DNA of 47,883 nt, taken from a virus. Positions 16,769 through 25,780 of the stretch are shown piece after piece (within the stretch, counting starts at the first letter, position 1; each line of letters starts with the position of its first letter). The stretch lies in IMG/VR virus record IMGVR_UViG_3300038558_000015, positions 1-47,883 of that record; one strand, given 5' to 3'. Made by a program: the position numbers and the translations under genes. The notes under the pieces are model-generated. The model did not search any database, was not told where the DNA came from, and was given only the letters and a program-made list of their open reading frames with translations.

Positions 16769-17889
16769 TATCCGCCTCCGCCGCCTTGTCCTAGAGCCTG
16801 AGAAAGGGCATATGCATTAAGTCCAAGGCCCAACATTTGAGAATATGGATTAACATTTTCGTAAGTAGAAACATTTGCATTAGCATTGACAGGAACGCCC
16901 CTTAAGATTGAACTGAGAAAATTAAGGTTTTGTCTGTCAAAATCTCTTTGATTTATAAAATCCTCATAGGAAAGATCAAGAGATGCTTGTTCTCTTTGTT
17001 GTTGCTGAAGGCCAGTTTGGCGCATAGCATCAAGAATATCGAGATTTCCAGCTAGACCTTGCTGATTTACATCAGACAAGAGGCCGCCCAAGCCTCCAAG
17101 TGTTTGGGCTCTTGTTTCTGCCAGTTGCGCAGCTCTTTGCCGCGCTTCTTCATTCATACCAAAAGCTTGAAGCTCCTGTCCAAGAAGGCCGCGACGGCTG
17201 ACATCGGCTAACTCTTGACCCCTAAGACCCTGTTCAATATTAAATTGCTCAGCGCCCATCCTAGCGGCGCGATCTCTCTCGAATTGTTGTTGGGCATTTT
17301 CAAAAGCACTTTGCAGGCCGGTTCTATAAATATCTCCAGTTTGCTGGAGGTATCCCCTTTCAGCAATACCTTCTGAAACTCCGTGCCGTCCGCCTCCAAA
17401 GCCACCGGCCCTAGCCGCCGCTCCTTGTCTAGCAACGTTTTGCTCTGCAAAATCCCTTGCTAATCTATCCCTCTGAGCATCAAGAACTTGAGAGATATAT
17501 GGAGACATATATTGTTCCGATACTCCGGAATCAATAAACATCTGCGGAGTAACGGTACCAACATTAAATTCCGAAGGAGTGAAGTCGCCTTGAAACTGCC
17601 CCGCTTGATATGGACTAGCTTGCAGAAGTTCTTGACTTCCCTGTCCAATAAGTCCCTGAGCCTGCTCTTGGCCCGGTTGATAGAGACCGCTAAGGCCCCT
17701 AGCCATACCGAATGAAGTTTCTTGGTCAGGATTAAATCCAGCAATCCTAGGTCCTGGATAAAGGGCGTAAGGTTCATTAGACACGCCCTCTGCTCTTGCC
17801 ATAAGGCGCTCAAAGTACGGACGCGCATACTCAGGTAAGTTAGTCTGCGTTATACTTTGCTGTGAAGGACCGCTGTCTTTTCCGCCCAT
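16768..17889 (-). CDS. Virion-associated protein, Gln/Gly-rich
   Basis: 373 residues with an N-terminal block NLPEYARPYFERLMARAEGV and PGPRIAGFNPDQ that I know from structural genes of marine phages. The centre is Gln/Arg-rich and helical, with a Gly patch near GAAARAGGFGGG, and the C-terminus ends in a run of glycines. Its place beside other internal virion genes suggests a component delivered with the DNA or lining the tail. Function is not established. Confidence 0.65.
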   Translation of the reverse strand: MGGKDSGPSQQSITQTNLPEYARPYFERLMARAEGVSNEPYALYPGPRIAGFNPDQETSFGMARGLSGLYQPGQEQAQGLIGQGSQELLQASPYQAGQFQGDFTPSEFNVGTVTPQMFIDSGVSEQYMSPYISQVLDAQRDRLARDFAEQNVARQGAAARAGGFGGGRHGVSEGIAERGYLQQTGDIYRTGLQSAFENAQQQFERDRAARMGAEQFNIEQGLRGQELADVSRRGLLGQELQAFGMNEEARQRAAQLAETRAQTLGGLGGLLSDVNQQGLAGNLDILDAMRQTGLQQQQREQASLDLSYEDFINQRDFDRQNLNFLSSILRGVPVNANANVSTYENVNPYSQMLGLGLNAYALSQALGQGGGGG

Positions 17890-17894
17890 TTAAT

Positions 17895-18302
17895 CTAATA
17901 TTCTTTCTCCATAAACACCGCAGTCGGAGTCATGTCTGGAAACATCTTAACCCATCCTGCCCTTCCTAACCATTCCTGTCCGGCGCAATTTTCCCCTTTA
18001 CCAATCTTTTCTACGAGAGAATACATATTATCCTTCCAATCCTTTAGATCATTGCCGGCAAGAGATATGATTCTTAACATTGTTTTTCTAGGATATGGTA
18101 TGATTGAGAACGTTAGACATCCATGTATTTCACCATCATCATCAAATGCTATGAGAAGATTCTGTTCTCCATCAATACATTTATCGATGATATCATTTGC
18201 TGTGTATCTTCCTAATGTATATCTTTCTAACGTTCTTAAATGTTCAACACAAACTTCTCTAATCTTTTCTATATGCTCTCTAGGCACCATTGAAACGTGC
18301 AT
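17895..18302 (-). CDS. GNAT-like internal virion protein
   Basis: 135 residues. The pattern of a beta-strand with acidic turn (LLIAFDDDGEIHGCLTFSI), then LRIISLAG, a helix (DNMYSLVEKIGKG) and WLGRAGWVKMFPD fits a small N-acetyltransferase fold. The acetyl-CoA loop is not clear. Small GNAT-like proteins occur at this place in podoviruses; T7 gp13 is a comparison by position and size, not by shown homology. It overlaps the upstream gene by one base. Confidence 0.5.
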   Translation of the reverse strand: MHVSMVPREHIEKIREVCVEHLRTLERYTLGRYTANDIIDKCIDGEQNLLIAFDDDGEIHGCLTFSIIPYPRKTMLRIISLAGNDLKDWKDNMYSLVEKIGKGENCAGQEWLGRAGWVKMFPDMTPTAVFMEKEY

Positions 18303-19129
18303 TACTTTCTCCTTCGGATTAGCTCTTCCCTAATCCTGTCCATTCCTTCCGTTCCTATAGCATCAACAGCCTTCTTTGGCATCACATATTCTCCTGGCTG
18401 TAATAGGAATGGAACTTGTTCTCCCTTTCTATTCACTGAAAAGGCTTTTACCGTATCTCCATATCCTCTACCAGGGCCATAAACTGTACCGCCCATCATT
18501 TCATCGGATGTTCCTGAGGGAACAACCGGCATGGTTGATAATCCTTCTTCACGAGTTGGGAAGAAGCTGAATTCTCCTTCTTGTTCGGAGCCAGGGACAC
18601 CGTAATTTTGATAATTGCTAGTGGGCATATTAAGTGCTGAATAGCTAGAACGCGGTCCAGCCTCGTCGAATTGTTCGGGATACTTGCTCGGATCATATGT
18701 TTCTCCTGGGAGTCCTGAAGAGTCTCCTAACCCACCTAGGCCACTAACTAACATAGCTGTAACCATTGGATTATCTTTCATCCAACTCATAATGCCACTT
18801 AGGCCGCCACCTGTTCCGCTTGCGGCACCTTGACCTAAGGCGCTTGCTAAGTTTTCCTTAGCCACTGCCTGAGCTAACTGATCTGCACCCGTGGCGGCGC
18901 TACCGAGAACAGCCGCTTCTCCCGCACCCTTTGCCGCTTCGCCAGCGCCGCCGAACATTCCTCCCCCCAATCCGCCCGTAAGGCCGCCAATTGCACCGGA
19001 CAGTAGAGCGGCTTCAGGATCATCTGGATTCATAATGAGAGACCCAATGCCAGAGCCAAGCGCCCCAGCCAGCCACGGAGACAGTCCAAGTGCTGAGCCT
19101 AAAAACGGAAGAATGAGCGGAAGAACCAT
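18302..19129 (-). CDS. Gly/Ala-rich hydrophobic virion protein
   Basis: 275 residues. The first 130 are strongly hydrophobic and rich in Gly and Ala (ALGLSPWLAGALGSGIGSL and GGLTGGLGGGMFGGAG), a profile common to phage ejection or pore-forming proteins. The C-terminal part contains a conserved-looking block LLQPGEYVMPKKAVDAIG followed by a charged helix. I recall similar C-terminal blocks in virion proteins of other environmental phages. A membrane-active role during DNA delivery is inferred. Confidence 0.65.
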   Translation of the reverse strand: MVLPLILPFLGSALGLSPWLAGALGSGIGSLIMNPDDPEAALLSGAIGGLTGGLGGGMFGGAGEAAKGAGEAAVLGSAATGADQLAQAVAKENLASALGQGAASGTGGGLSGIMSWMKDNPMVTAMLVSGLGGLGDSSGLPGETYDPSKYPEQFDEAGPRSSYSALNMPTSNYQNYGVPGSEQEGEFSFFPTREEGLSTMPVVPSGTSDEMMGGTVYGPGRGYGDTVKAFSVNRKGEQVPFLLQPGEYVMPKKAVDAIGTEGMDRIREELIRRRK

Positions 19130-19131
19130 TA

Positions 19132-19326
19132 TTATCCAGGCAATATCTTAAATAGAAATGATACTACAGCAGCTGATATTGTAGCAATAATGAACGCAAC
19201 TATTCCTAGTTTTCCTCGCAACTCAGCATTTGCAAGTTCTAAAGTTCTTAATCTGTCTTCCCTATTTTCAAGTTTTTCTATACGACGCTCTAAAGCCTCT
19301 ATTTTAGTAGCAAGAATCTCAACCAT
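19132..19326 (-). CDS. Small coiled-coil protein with C-terminal membrane helix
   Basis: 64 residues: residues 1-40 form heptads (LATKIEALERRIEKLENRED), and residues about 42-60 form one hydrophobic helix (IVAFIIATISAAVVSFLF). This is the layout of XhlA-type holin or haemolysin accessory proteins. It may be a lysis protein or a small virion membrane protein. It is tightly packed between structural genes, with a one-base overlap upstream. The lysis role is inference. Confidence 0.65.
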   Translation of the reverse strand: MVEILATKIEALERRIEKLENREDRLRTLELANAELRGKLGIVAFIIATISAAVVSFLFKILPG

Positions 19327-19559
19327 TAGACCACCTTTACTGTTCCGGCGTCATTCCAGAATTCTCCCGTAGCCAAGCCTGCGGATGACGTGGGAAGTTG
19401 TGTTGCATTAATTGTAGTTGCTTCAACTCGACCTCTTGATTTCTGAGACAACAGATTTTGCTCAAGCACCTTATTCAATGCTCTAAGATAGGATTGAAGA
19501 TCGTGGTCCAAGTTTCTCGGGGGATCGGGTAGACGGATAGTTCTTGCTGTGTTGGTCAT
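19326..19559 (-). CDS. Small conserved-type structural protein
   Basis: 77 residues. An N-terminal helix around DLQSYLRALNKVLEQ is followed by a segment ending LPTSSAGLATGEFWNDAG. That ending is familiar to me from small genes next to tail genes in marine phage genomes. It overlaps both neighbours by one base. Probably a small tail or adaptor component. Confidence 0.65.
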   Translation of the reverse strand: MTNTARTIRLPDPPRNLDHDLQSYLRALNKVLEQNLLSQKSRGRVEATTINATQLPTSSAGLATGEFWNDAGTVKVV

Positions 19560-21439
19560 TATGAACTCTTTCTTCCATCGAGCCTAACTTCAAATCTGTT
19601 AATTCCCATTCTCCAATCCACTCCTACGGCACTTGAGCCAACTCTAAACGATAATGCACGGCCACGTAATCTAACACTTAGCTTCTTGGTGAACTGATCA
19701 ACAGTACCTGTCTTAGACACGGAAGAAGTTGAATCAGTAACCAACGTGGCTCCAGGGTATTCCTTCTCCTTGAAGGTGTAGGTGACGCTAGGGGTAATAG
19801 CTGTTGAATCTCTAAAGGTTATGTCTGGGATACATCTGTTACAGAACATGAAACGATCTCCCTTGCCCATGTCTTCTCCGCCGCTCAGCTCAATAGGGGC
19901 GCTCTCAATGAAGGCATTGATCGCTGTGACAGGGTTTGTAGACCCATCATCAAGTCCGAACTCATGATCGTAGATGAAGCCGTCTGTTGACGCTCCTGTC
20001 GGGAAGGCGTTTAGACCGATATCAAGCCAAGCTGATCTCTGGATAACGGTTCCAGTGACAAAGGTTCCTTCAAGAACGTTATATATGACATACCGATTGT
20101 TCTCATTGGAATCGGCCGTTGGGTAGAAGAAAACGATCTCATTGAAGAGCTGAATAGACCCGGCGCATATTTTGAATATCTGCTCTCTATTCATATCTCG
20201 AAAGACAAGGTCTCGAATGGGGCACGGTATGACGCTTGTCCGACCGTCATACATGAAGAAATTGTTACGACCCATCCAATAGGTTACGCCATTGAGGGCG
20301 CATCTAGCCTTAGGCCCAACGATGTCCACATTTGGATCGACCATATCGACTTGGTAAATGTCAGAGCCGCCCACAAACATGAACGACCAAAGTGATGTAT
20401 CTGTCCAGACCAAGATTTCCTTTGTCGTCTTAAGGCCAGTAATAATCGTCGAACCAGAGGATAACCGAATGAAGCCAGACCCATTCGTAGGAGCAGGAGT
20501 CCAGTCAAGGTAATCCTCATAATCCGACCATCTAACCAGAAGAGGATCAAGAATAGCTGAACCAATAGGATTCACTCCTAAGGCAAAGACAATCCTCTCA
20601 TTAGGGGATGTTAATATCTCAAGAGCTACGTCTGGAGTATCAGAGGCCCCTCCCTGAGTTCCGATCTCAACAGCCCGACCATAAGGAGTCGTGCCGCCAT
20701 CAAAATGATAGATGGCTCCGTTCCTGGGGTTTATTAGAAGGTCTTCGCCCCAATTATCCTGAGACCAAAGCCGAAGCTGGAGACCAACGCCGCCTGTATC
20801 GGCCGCGCTCCCCCACGTACCTCTGCCCCATGTGCCAGCGCCCCAACCAACGCCGATAACAAAATCGGCCAGACCCACGTTTATCTGGTAAGCGGCCACA
20901 ACAGCCGCGCCGCCACCGGCGCTTGAGGCATTGGCAGTACCGCCAGTATCAACAGTATAATTATTAGCGTCTACAATCGTGAGGATTTGGAATTCTTGGT
21001 TGAGCTGACCGGTCGTGAGGCCATTGAAGGCCGTAGCGCCTGAAATGGTGACGAAATCATCTTGGATAGCTCCGTGCCCCGTATCGGTTATTGTTACAAT
21101 GCCGCTTCCATTTACGGTTGTTATAGGATTGTTAGCTAGCGGGCTTGTTGTTTTCCTTATAGGCGTAATGTCGGTAAGGTCGCCGCCATCCTCTACGTAG
21201 AACTTTAAGTGCGTACCTATGCCAGTGAGTTTAGCGCCAGCTAAATTTACCCATGAGTGGAGACTACGACATATGCCAAGAAATGCCTCAAGAGTCGCCT
21301 TCTGCCAGCCTCCAATTTTTTCTACGAAGCCTGACTTAAAGCGAACTCCATCACTGTCGTACCAAGAACCATTGGAAGCATATGCAGTTAAATCTCTTAC
21401 TATTCCAGGACTTGGATTAACCTCAATCAAACGTCCCAT
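19559..21439 (-). CDS. P22 gp10-like tail accessory protein
   Basis: 626 residues beginning GRLIEVNPSPGIVRDLTAY, then SNGSWYDSDGVRFKSGF and EKIGGWQKA. This opening is characteristic of phage proteins annotated as packaged-DNA stabilisation or tail accessory proteins (P22 gp10 group). The rest is strand-rich with repeated Trp/Gly motifs (WSDYEDYLDW, YWMGRNNFFMYDG), consistent with a beta-propeller-like ring that closes the tail tube. The gp10 link is by recognition of the opening and by the P22-like adaptor set nearby. It overlaps the 119-residue gene upstream by 17 bases. Confidence 0.7.
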   Translation of the reverse strand: MGRLIEVNPSPGIVRDLTAYASNGSWYDSDGVRFKSGFVEKIGGWQKATLEAFLGICRSLHSWVNLAGAKLTGIGTHLKFYVEDGGDLTDITPIRKTTSPLANNPITTVNGSGIVTITDTGHGAIQDDFVTISGATAFNGLTTGQLNQEFQILTIVDANNYTVDTGGTANASSAGGGAAVVAAYQINVGLADFVIGVGWGAGTWGRGTWGSAADTGGVGLQLRLWSQDNWGEDLLINPRNGAIYHFDGGTTPYGRAVEIGTQGGASDTPDVALEILTSPNERIVFALGVNPIGSAILDPLLVRWSDYEDYLDWTPAPTNGSGFIRLSSGSTIITGLKTTKEILVWTDTSLWSFMFVGGSDIYQVDMVDPNVDIVGPKARCALNGVTYWMGRNNFFMYDGRTSVIPCPIRDLVFRDMNREQIFKICAGSIQLFNEIVFFYPTADSNENNRYVIYNVLEGTFVTGTVIQRSAWLDIGLNAFPTGASTDGFIYDHEFGLDDGSTNPVTAINAFIESAPIELSGGEDMGKGDRFMFCNRCIPDITFRDSTAITPSVTYTFKEKEYPGATLVTDSTSSVSKTGTVDQFTKKLSVRLRGRALSFRVGSSAVGVDWRMGINRFEVRLDGRKSS

Positions 21440-21782
21440 CGTCTCGTGCTTGCATCTCCGCGAAATCCATTTTCAATAACTCTAACATACCGATTGCTCC
21501 CGGAATATCCTTAAAGATACCAGGGCCGGCAATCATTGTTTCTGCCTTAATGTCTGGATTAGTGGAGAACATCACGATCAATACGCCGTCTATTTCTTTT
21601 GCCTCTGTTTTTAATTTAATAGTGTCGGCAGCTTCTATAAAGGCAGCATTCATCTCCGCCTCGAAAGCGTCTGTCTTTTCGGACTTCTCAGCTTCCTTCT
21701 TATAGGTCTTCTCACCAAAGAGACTGACTACCTTTCCGTCTGGTTCATCGTCTCTATTATCGCTTCCCGTGTCCTCAGCCAT
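21423..21782 (-). CDS. Hypothetical protein
   Basis: 119 residues: an acidic, Lys-rich N-terminal third, then a compact mixed alpha/beta segment (GVLIVMFSTNPDIKAETMIA). It overlaps the spanin gene upstream by 55 bases and the gp10-like gene downstream by 17. No motif is recognised. Confidence 0.65.
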   Translation of the reverse strand: MAEDTGSDNRDDEPDGKVVSLFGEKTYKKEAEKSEKTDAFEAEMNAAFIEAADTIKLKTEAKEIDGVLIVMFSTNPDIKAETMIAGPGIFKDIPGAIGMLELLKMDFAEMQARDDGTFD

Positions 21783-22012
21783 GACTTCACTTCCTCTAAC
21801 TTAGCGGCGCAATCATCGCCGCGATGCTTCAACCGAAGCAACAATTCTGCTATCTGATTGTCCGTTAATTGATCGCCGCGCTGTCCAGGTATTGGGACCT
21901 GAACCTCACAGTTTAGTAATCTATCAGGGACTTGTAGGTTCGGCTTCGTCGCGCATGAGATCAACAGCAGCGCGAACAGAAGGGCCGCAGCCCTGTGTTG
22001 TCGGTTGAGCAT
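21728..22012 (-). CDS. Outer-membrane spanin (Rz1-like lipoprotein)
   Basis: The best start is the Met at 22012, giving MLNRQHRAAALLFALLLISC. This is a short basic n-region, a hydrophobic core and a lipobox LISC with Ala following. An earlier Met at 22066 is possible but would spoil the signal peptide. The mature part is 75 residues with two further Cys and a helical C-terminus. The gene begins inside the inner-membrane spanin gene in another frame, the classic Rz/Rz1 arrangement. The product should be lipid-anchored in the outer membrane and disrupt it at lysis. Confidence 0.8.
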   Translation of the reverse strand: MLNRQHRAAALLFALLLISCATKPNLQVPDRLLNCEVQVPIPGQRGDQLTDNQIAELLLRLKHRGDDCAAKLEEVKSWLRTREAIIETMNQTER

Positions 22013-22268
22013 TAACAATCTGTATCTCTTTAACAAGGGTATGCCTTCTCGTAAGGGTTCCCTCAATGGAATTCCTAATCTCCTCTAGGCTAGAAGAGAC
22101 CGTCTGCTCTCTGAATGCAGCCCGATCAGCCCTGTTTTTCTCTTCTCGAACTTGTTGCTTAAGTTCGATAATGTCGGCAGAACTATCACCCAATTTCCAG
22201 CCTATAAACCCTGTGGATATGGCAAGAATTCCTGCGGCAATCCATCCGAAGTTATTCAGAATTCCCAT
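21924..22268 (-). CDS. Inner-membrane spanin (Rz-like)
   Basis: 114 residues: one N-terminal membrane helix at about 6-25 (FGWIAAGILAISTGFIGWKL), then a long charged helix (IELKQQVREEKNRADRAAFR) reaching into the periplasm. This matches i-spanin architecture. The lipoprotein partner starts within this gene 88 bases before its stop. Together they would span the periplasm and fuse the membranes in the last lysis step. The pair implies a Gram-negative host. Confidence 0.82.
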   Translation of the reverse strand: MGILNNFGWIAAGILAISTGFIGWKLGDSSADIIELKQQVREEKNRADRAAFREQTVSSSLEEIRNSIEGTLTRRHTLVKEIQIVNAQPTTQGCGPSVRAAVDLMRDEAEPTSP

Positions 22269-22437
22269 CTTTAACCTTCTGTTCCTCTTCTTTTTCTTTA
22301 TTGATTCTTTCTAGTTCAGATGCGAATGAAGTCTGTAAATGATTAACTATCTGAAAAACTTCTTTATATGGCTCTTTGGCTAGAGAATCTAAAATCTTCT
22401 GAAGATGAGGAAATGTAAACTTAATGTTGTATTCCAT
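22252..22437 (-). CDS. Small helical protein of the lysis cluster
   Basis: 61 residues, no membrane helix. A first half LQKILDSLAKEPYKEVFQIV is followed by a highly charged tail (ERINKEKEEEQKVK). It overlaps the i-spanin gene by 17 bases. Location suggests a lysis or tail-assembly accessory, but the sequence does not show which. Confidence 0.6.
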   Translation of the reverse strand: MEYNIKFTFPHLQKILDSLAKEPYKEVFQIVNHLQTSFASELERINKEKEEEQKVKDGNSE

Positions 22438-22481
22438 GTTATCAGTATCGGAACCTTTCTGCTCCTATGTCAATGCCATTA

Positions 22482-22889
22482 CTAGGATGAGTGCAGAACC
22501 TGCAATGTAACGCTACTACTTGCCAGTACAACGCTATCTGATGCGCGCCTTATTTCTAAAGTTCCACTCGCAGATTCGGTCCCATTATTGGCTGTTTCTA
22601 ACCACTGTCTTTCAATGGCTAAAGATAGCCACGTGTCGACCGTGCCAAAATCGAAGGCACCGGACGTGACCGTCATGCGTACTTCGTAGTCTCCGGGAGA
22701 CACGGCTGGCGTAAGCCAGTCAGGAACAGAAGAGCCAGTGACCAGCACGTCTCCATCAGTTTGTAGCGTGATTGACGCCGTTGCTGGATTTCCTGGCGGC
22801 TGATCATCTATACCGGAAATTGACGCCGGCAGCTGCACTGTCGCAAGTATGCCGGCAAGTTGCATATTTGCGACCATCGGTAAGGGCAT
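22482..22889 (-). CDS. Probable beta-rich tail protein
   Basis: 135 residues rich in Ser/Thr/Val with alternating polar and apolar positions. It includes PGDYEVRMTVTSGAFDFGTV and a strand-rich end, suggesting an immunoglobulin-like beta domain. It overlaps the tail-fibre gene upstream by one base and is probably co-expressed with it. Likely a tail or fibre component. Confidence 0.6.
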   Translation of the reverse strand: MPLPMVANMQLAGILATVQLPASISGIDDQPPGNPATASITLQTDGDVLVTGSSVPDWLTPAVSPGDYEVRMTVTSGAFDFGTVDTWLSLAIERQWLETANNGTESASGTLEIRRASDSVVLASSSVTLQVLHSS

Positions 22890-24289
22890 TAGGCCAAGCC
22901 TTTTACTAATGTTGCCTCAATAAACGTAGATGATCGCACCTTGTAATGAAGAGCATCTACCGCATTTGCAGTTGTCGTTAATGTCGGATCGGTACCGCCA
23001 GTAAACTTATAATTCGTGCCGTAGGCAAGCGTTCGCGAGCCTGTCGCATCTTGAATGATATAGATTGTTCCGGTCTGCCCGTTCTTCGTATTTGTTGGAT
23101 TATCAAGCGTTCTGTTCCCAGCAAGCGTTACGGTAAAATTGTATCCACTGTTCATGTCGACGGCTATGTTTACGCCATCAGTCAATGTCACATAATCAGC
23201 ACTTGACCACAGATCATCAATGACAATGGCCTTGTCCGCTGTATTATTGCGAATCTCAGCCGCTGTTGCTATTGCGGTTCCGCTTAATGTCCCGTTGAGA
23301 ACTGGACTTGTTAGAACTGGACTTGTTAACGTTTTATTCGTCAGCGTAAGCGTATTAGATTCTGTTGCGATCTCAACGCCCTCAATGGATGCGCGACCAG
23401 CGGCAATACGGGCAAATGTAGTGTCTGAAGCGTTGCCTAATTCAAAAGTACTTAATGCTGTCAGAACACCATCAAAAGTCGCGCCAAAGTCCCAATCAAA
23501 CAGGCCGGCGCTAGTTATTCTTCCGCGAACCGTTCCAGTCGCTGTATTGACTGCTCCAGCTGTATAAAATTCTATCGCAGTGGCTGCGTCATCCGCGCCT
23601 CCGCCGCCAATCCTTAAGGTATTGGCCGCGGCTTCTGCTAATCCCGTCAGATAGGTCCATGCACCATTAGCATTGGACCGTTGTTGTCCAGTAAGTCTCC
23701 CATTCTTGTCGGTCGCATCCGTAACGCTATCCGTAAGAATTAGCTGACCGCCAGTTGCTGTAGCATGGATTGTCTGAGGCCCGGTCCAAATATTGGAAGT
23801 TCCTAATCTTGGAACATCAGCATCTGCTAAGAGCAGAAGAGCATCAGCACTAATAGCCGTTCCGCCGATCGATATCCCAGAAGGAAGATCGGTGAACATA
23901 TCAACAACATTTGTCCCATCAGCATAAACTAATCTTTTCTTACCGTTTCCAACGGTGATACCTGTTCCAGCTGATGTCTTAATTACTATAGATTGACCGC
24001 CTGTCGTGTTATTAAATACTACATAAGGCTTTTCAATAGTTGGACAAATAACATTACGAGTAGCAGTAAGTGCTCCGGTAAGATGGAGAATAAAGTTTCT
24101 AGCTTCGTCGGCGGAAGCATCGAGAGCTGTGAGTGTATAGTCAGTGTCTGGAAGAGCTACACTTACGACGCCAGCAATAGCATCTTCAAGAAGCTCAAGA
24201 TTAGTATTAGTCTTCGTTCCCCAGGTTCCAGAATTCTCGCCTGTGGCCTGTATTTCGAGTCTTAATTCACTGCTATATGTGCTTGGCAT
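22889..24289 (-). CDS. Tail fibre-type protein
   Basis: 466 residues. The opening SSELRLEIQATGENSGTWGT followed by NTNLELLEDAI is a signature I know from tail-fibre or tail-appendage genes of environmental phages. The body is rich in Thr, Ala, Gly and Asn with short strand-like repeats, e.g. two successive LTSPVL units near residue 320 and AYGTNYKFTGGTDPT near the end. A trimeric fibre or receptor-contact role is likely. It abuts a repeat-containing gene upstream with no gap. Confidence 0.72.
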   Translation of the reverse strand: MPSTYSSELRLEIQATGENSGTWGTKTNTNLELLEDAIAGVVSVALPDTDYTLTALDASADEARNFILHLTGALTATRNVICPTIEKPYVVFNNTTGGQSIVIKTSAGTGITVGNGKKRLVYADGTNVVDMFTDLPSGISIGGTAISADALLLLADADVPRLGTSNIWTGPQTIHATATGGQLILTDSVTDATDKNGRLTGQQRSNANGAWTYLTGLAEAAANTLRIGGGGADDAATAIEFYTAGAVNTATGTVRGRITSAGLFDWDFGATFDGVLTALSTFELGNASDTTFARIAAGRASIEGVEIATESNTLTLTNKTLTSPVLTSPVLNGTLSGTAIATAAEIRNNTADKAIVIDDLWSSADYVTLTDGVNIAVDMNSGYNFTVTLAGNRTLDNPTNTKNGQTGTIYIIQDATGSRTLAYGTNYKFTGGTDPTLTTTANAVDALHYKVRSSTFIEATLVKGLA

Positions 24290-25357
24290 CTAACCTACAA
24301 TTTCTGTCCATATGTTAGATGAAGAATCATTAACTGGGAACCAAACAGACATATTAATGGGAATAGTACCCCATACATTGGAGCTTGAATCATCAACAGG
24401 AACCCATTGGCCGTGAATGATGACTTGCTGTGTAAAGAATGTTTGATCATTCTGAAAGAATGGAGCGCTTATTGTTCTCTCTATAGTTGGATTAAAGAAT
24501 GCCTGATCATTAATGAAAAACGGAGGCTCTAAAGTAACATTAAGGGCTAGTTGCTGTGTAAAGAATGTTTGACTATTGACAAAGAATGGTGCTGAAATAG
24601 TCCTTTCTATTTGCTGTGTAAAGAACGTGTTAGTGTTGGTAAATAGAGGCGGCTCTAATGTTTGAGCGCCGGATGGAGCTAAACTAAGGATAGTTAAAAA
24701 GGCATCATCCGTTGTTCCGCCAGCTGCCCATGTAGCATCTATATCGTCACTTCCTGCCGATAAAGCATTAGAGTGTCCAGCAACAATATTGTTGTTTGCA
24801 GACGATTCTTGAAAATCAGCATCCTCGGTAGATATGTTCGTTAAGGTACAGGTAATGTTAGCTGTTGAACTTATTCCACCAAGTAAGAGGTATGCTCCAC
24901 CACTAACTCTACTTAAAGTCGCTGCTAAAGTTCTATCATTTGTAGCTGTAGCCTCATCTGTCCCGGTATTCTCCGGTGTTTCACTAAAATCGTCACCCTC
25001 ATATATGACATATCCGGCACGAATCATGGTTGCGGCTGCGCCGCCGCCACCGTCAGCCGTGAAGGTGAAAGCTATAGTTTGATTTCCGCCAACAGAAACA
25101 TCCCCGACAAACCATCTAGCGCCGAATGAGGTGTTGTCTGTGCTTATATTTCCTACAACAGAAGAGCCTGAAACCGCAGTAAGAGACTCGCCACCAACAG
25201 AACACGTAGCCGGAATTCCATCTCCAGCACTATTTTTTCTACCCCAAATACCAACCCATCTTTTAGTGCCGGCTGTACCTGTTGGTTGAGTTGCTAAAGA
25301 ATATGAGGATGTATCAGACTGGTCTTCCCCGTGCCCTACATAAACAAGTGAAGCCAT
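24290..25357 (-). CDS. Virion surface protein with aromatic tandem repeats
   Basis: 355 residues. The first 220 are Thr/Ser/Gly-rich and strand-like. From about residue 231, four imperfect repeats of about 20 residues occur, each built on PxFFxNxxTFFTQQ with the alternating lead-ins TLEPP and TISAP. Two shorter units (VPVDDSSSNVWG and FPVNDSSSNIWT) end the protein. The repeats suggest a fibrous or modular surface element. I have seen such repeats in marine phage structural proteins, but I know no function. It lies among tail genes. Confidence 0.68.
   Translation of the reverse strand: MASLVYVGHGEDQSDTSSYSLATQPTGTAGTKRWVGIWGRKNSAGDGIPATCSVGGESLTAVSGSSVVGNISTDNTSFGARWFVGDVSVGGNQTIAFTFTADGGGGAAATMIRAGYVIYEGDDFSETPENTGTDEATATNDRTLAATLSRVSGGAYLLLGGISSTANITCTLTNISTEDADFQESSANNNIVAGHSNALSAGSDDIDATWAAGGTTDDAFLTILSLAPSGAQTLEPPLFTNTNTFFTQQIERTISAPFFVNSQTFFTQQLALNVTLEPPFFINDQAFFNPTIERTISAPFFQNDQTFFTQQVIIHGQWVPVDDSSSNVWGTIPINMSVWFPVNDSSSNIWTEIVG
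24419..24665 (-). repeat. Tandem coding repeats, four units
   Basis: DNA repeats encode the PxFFxNxxTFFTQQ units; the string ttgctgtgtaaagaa recurs at about 24425, 24551 and 24611. Units are about 60 bases. The DNA-level similarity suggests recent duplication and possible unit-number variation between strains. Confidence 0.7.
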
Positions 25358-25366
25358 GAAGCATTC

Positions 25367-25774
25367 CTATAGCTGGAATATACCAGAGGCGTTCCAATTG
25401 ATTGTTATATTCTCACCGTTTGGTGTTGCAGGAAGTCCGGTGACAGACGTATCGAGATATAAAACCAATCTTGAAGTTGCGGCGTTTCCAGTATCGATAT
25501 AAATAATAAGAGCCTCGATCGTATCTCCGGTTACTGCCGTAAAGGTTACGTTGTCTCCATCAAAAACCCCAGAAGCAACAGTAGTATTGGTAATTGTCTG
25601 CGCAGTTCCTACGATAGCAGCGCCAGCAACATCATCGAGGAAGTCATGCGCCGCCGAATAAGTGTAGTCCGCAGTATCAATGAGGGCAACTTTAACTGTG
25701 CCATCATTAAGGTCTATATTTGAATCGCCATCAAGTAGGGCTTGCTTATAGAGTGGATATACTGCGTTCGCCAT
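25367..25774 (-). CDS. Phage structural protein, paralogue of the next upstream gene
   Basis: 135 residues. The opening (NAVYPLYKQALLDGDSNIDL), the central FLDDVAG and the strand LIIYIDTGNAATSRLVLYLD parallel the neighbouring 139-residue protein in order and spacing, so the two are probably diverged duplicates. Such pairs occur in tail modules and are likely virion components. No catalytic motif. Confidence 0.65.
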   Translation of the reverse strand: MANAVYPLYKQALLDGDSNIDLNDGTVKVALIDTADYTYSAAHDFLDDVAGAAIVGTAQTITNTTVASGVFDGDNVTFTAVTGDTIEALIIYIDTGNAATSRLVLYLDTSVTGLPATPNGENITINWNASGIFQL

Positions 25775-25780
25775 TTGTTC

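Noticed and set aside
24419-24665. CRISPR-like array
   Set aside because: The repeats are in-frame coding units without unique spacers; no CRISPR array is seen in the window.
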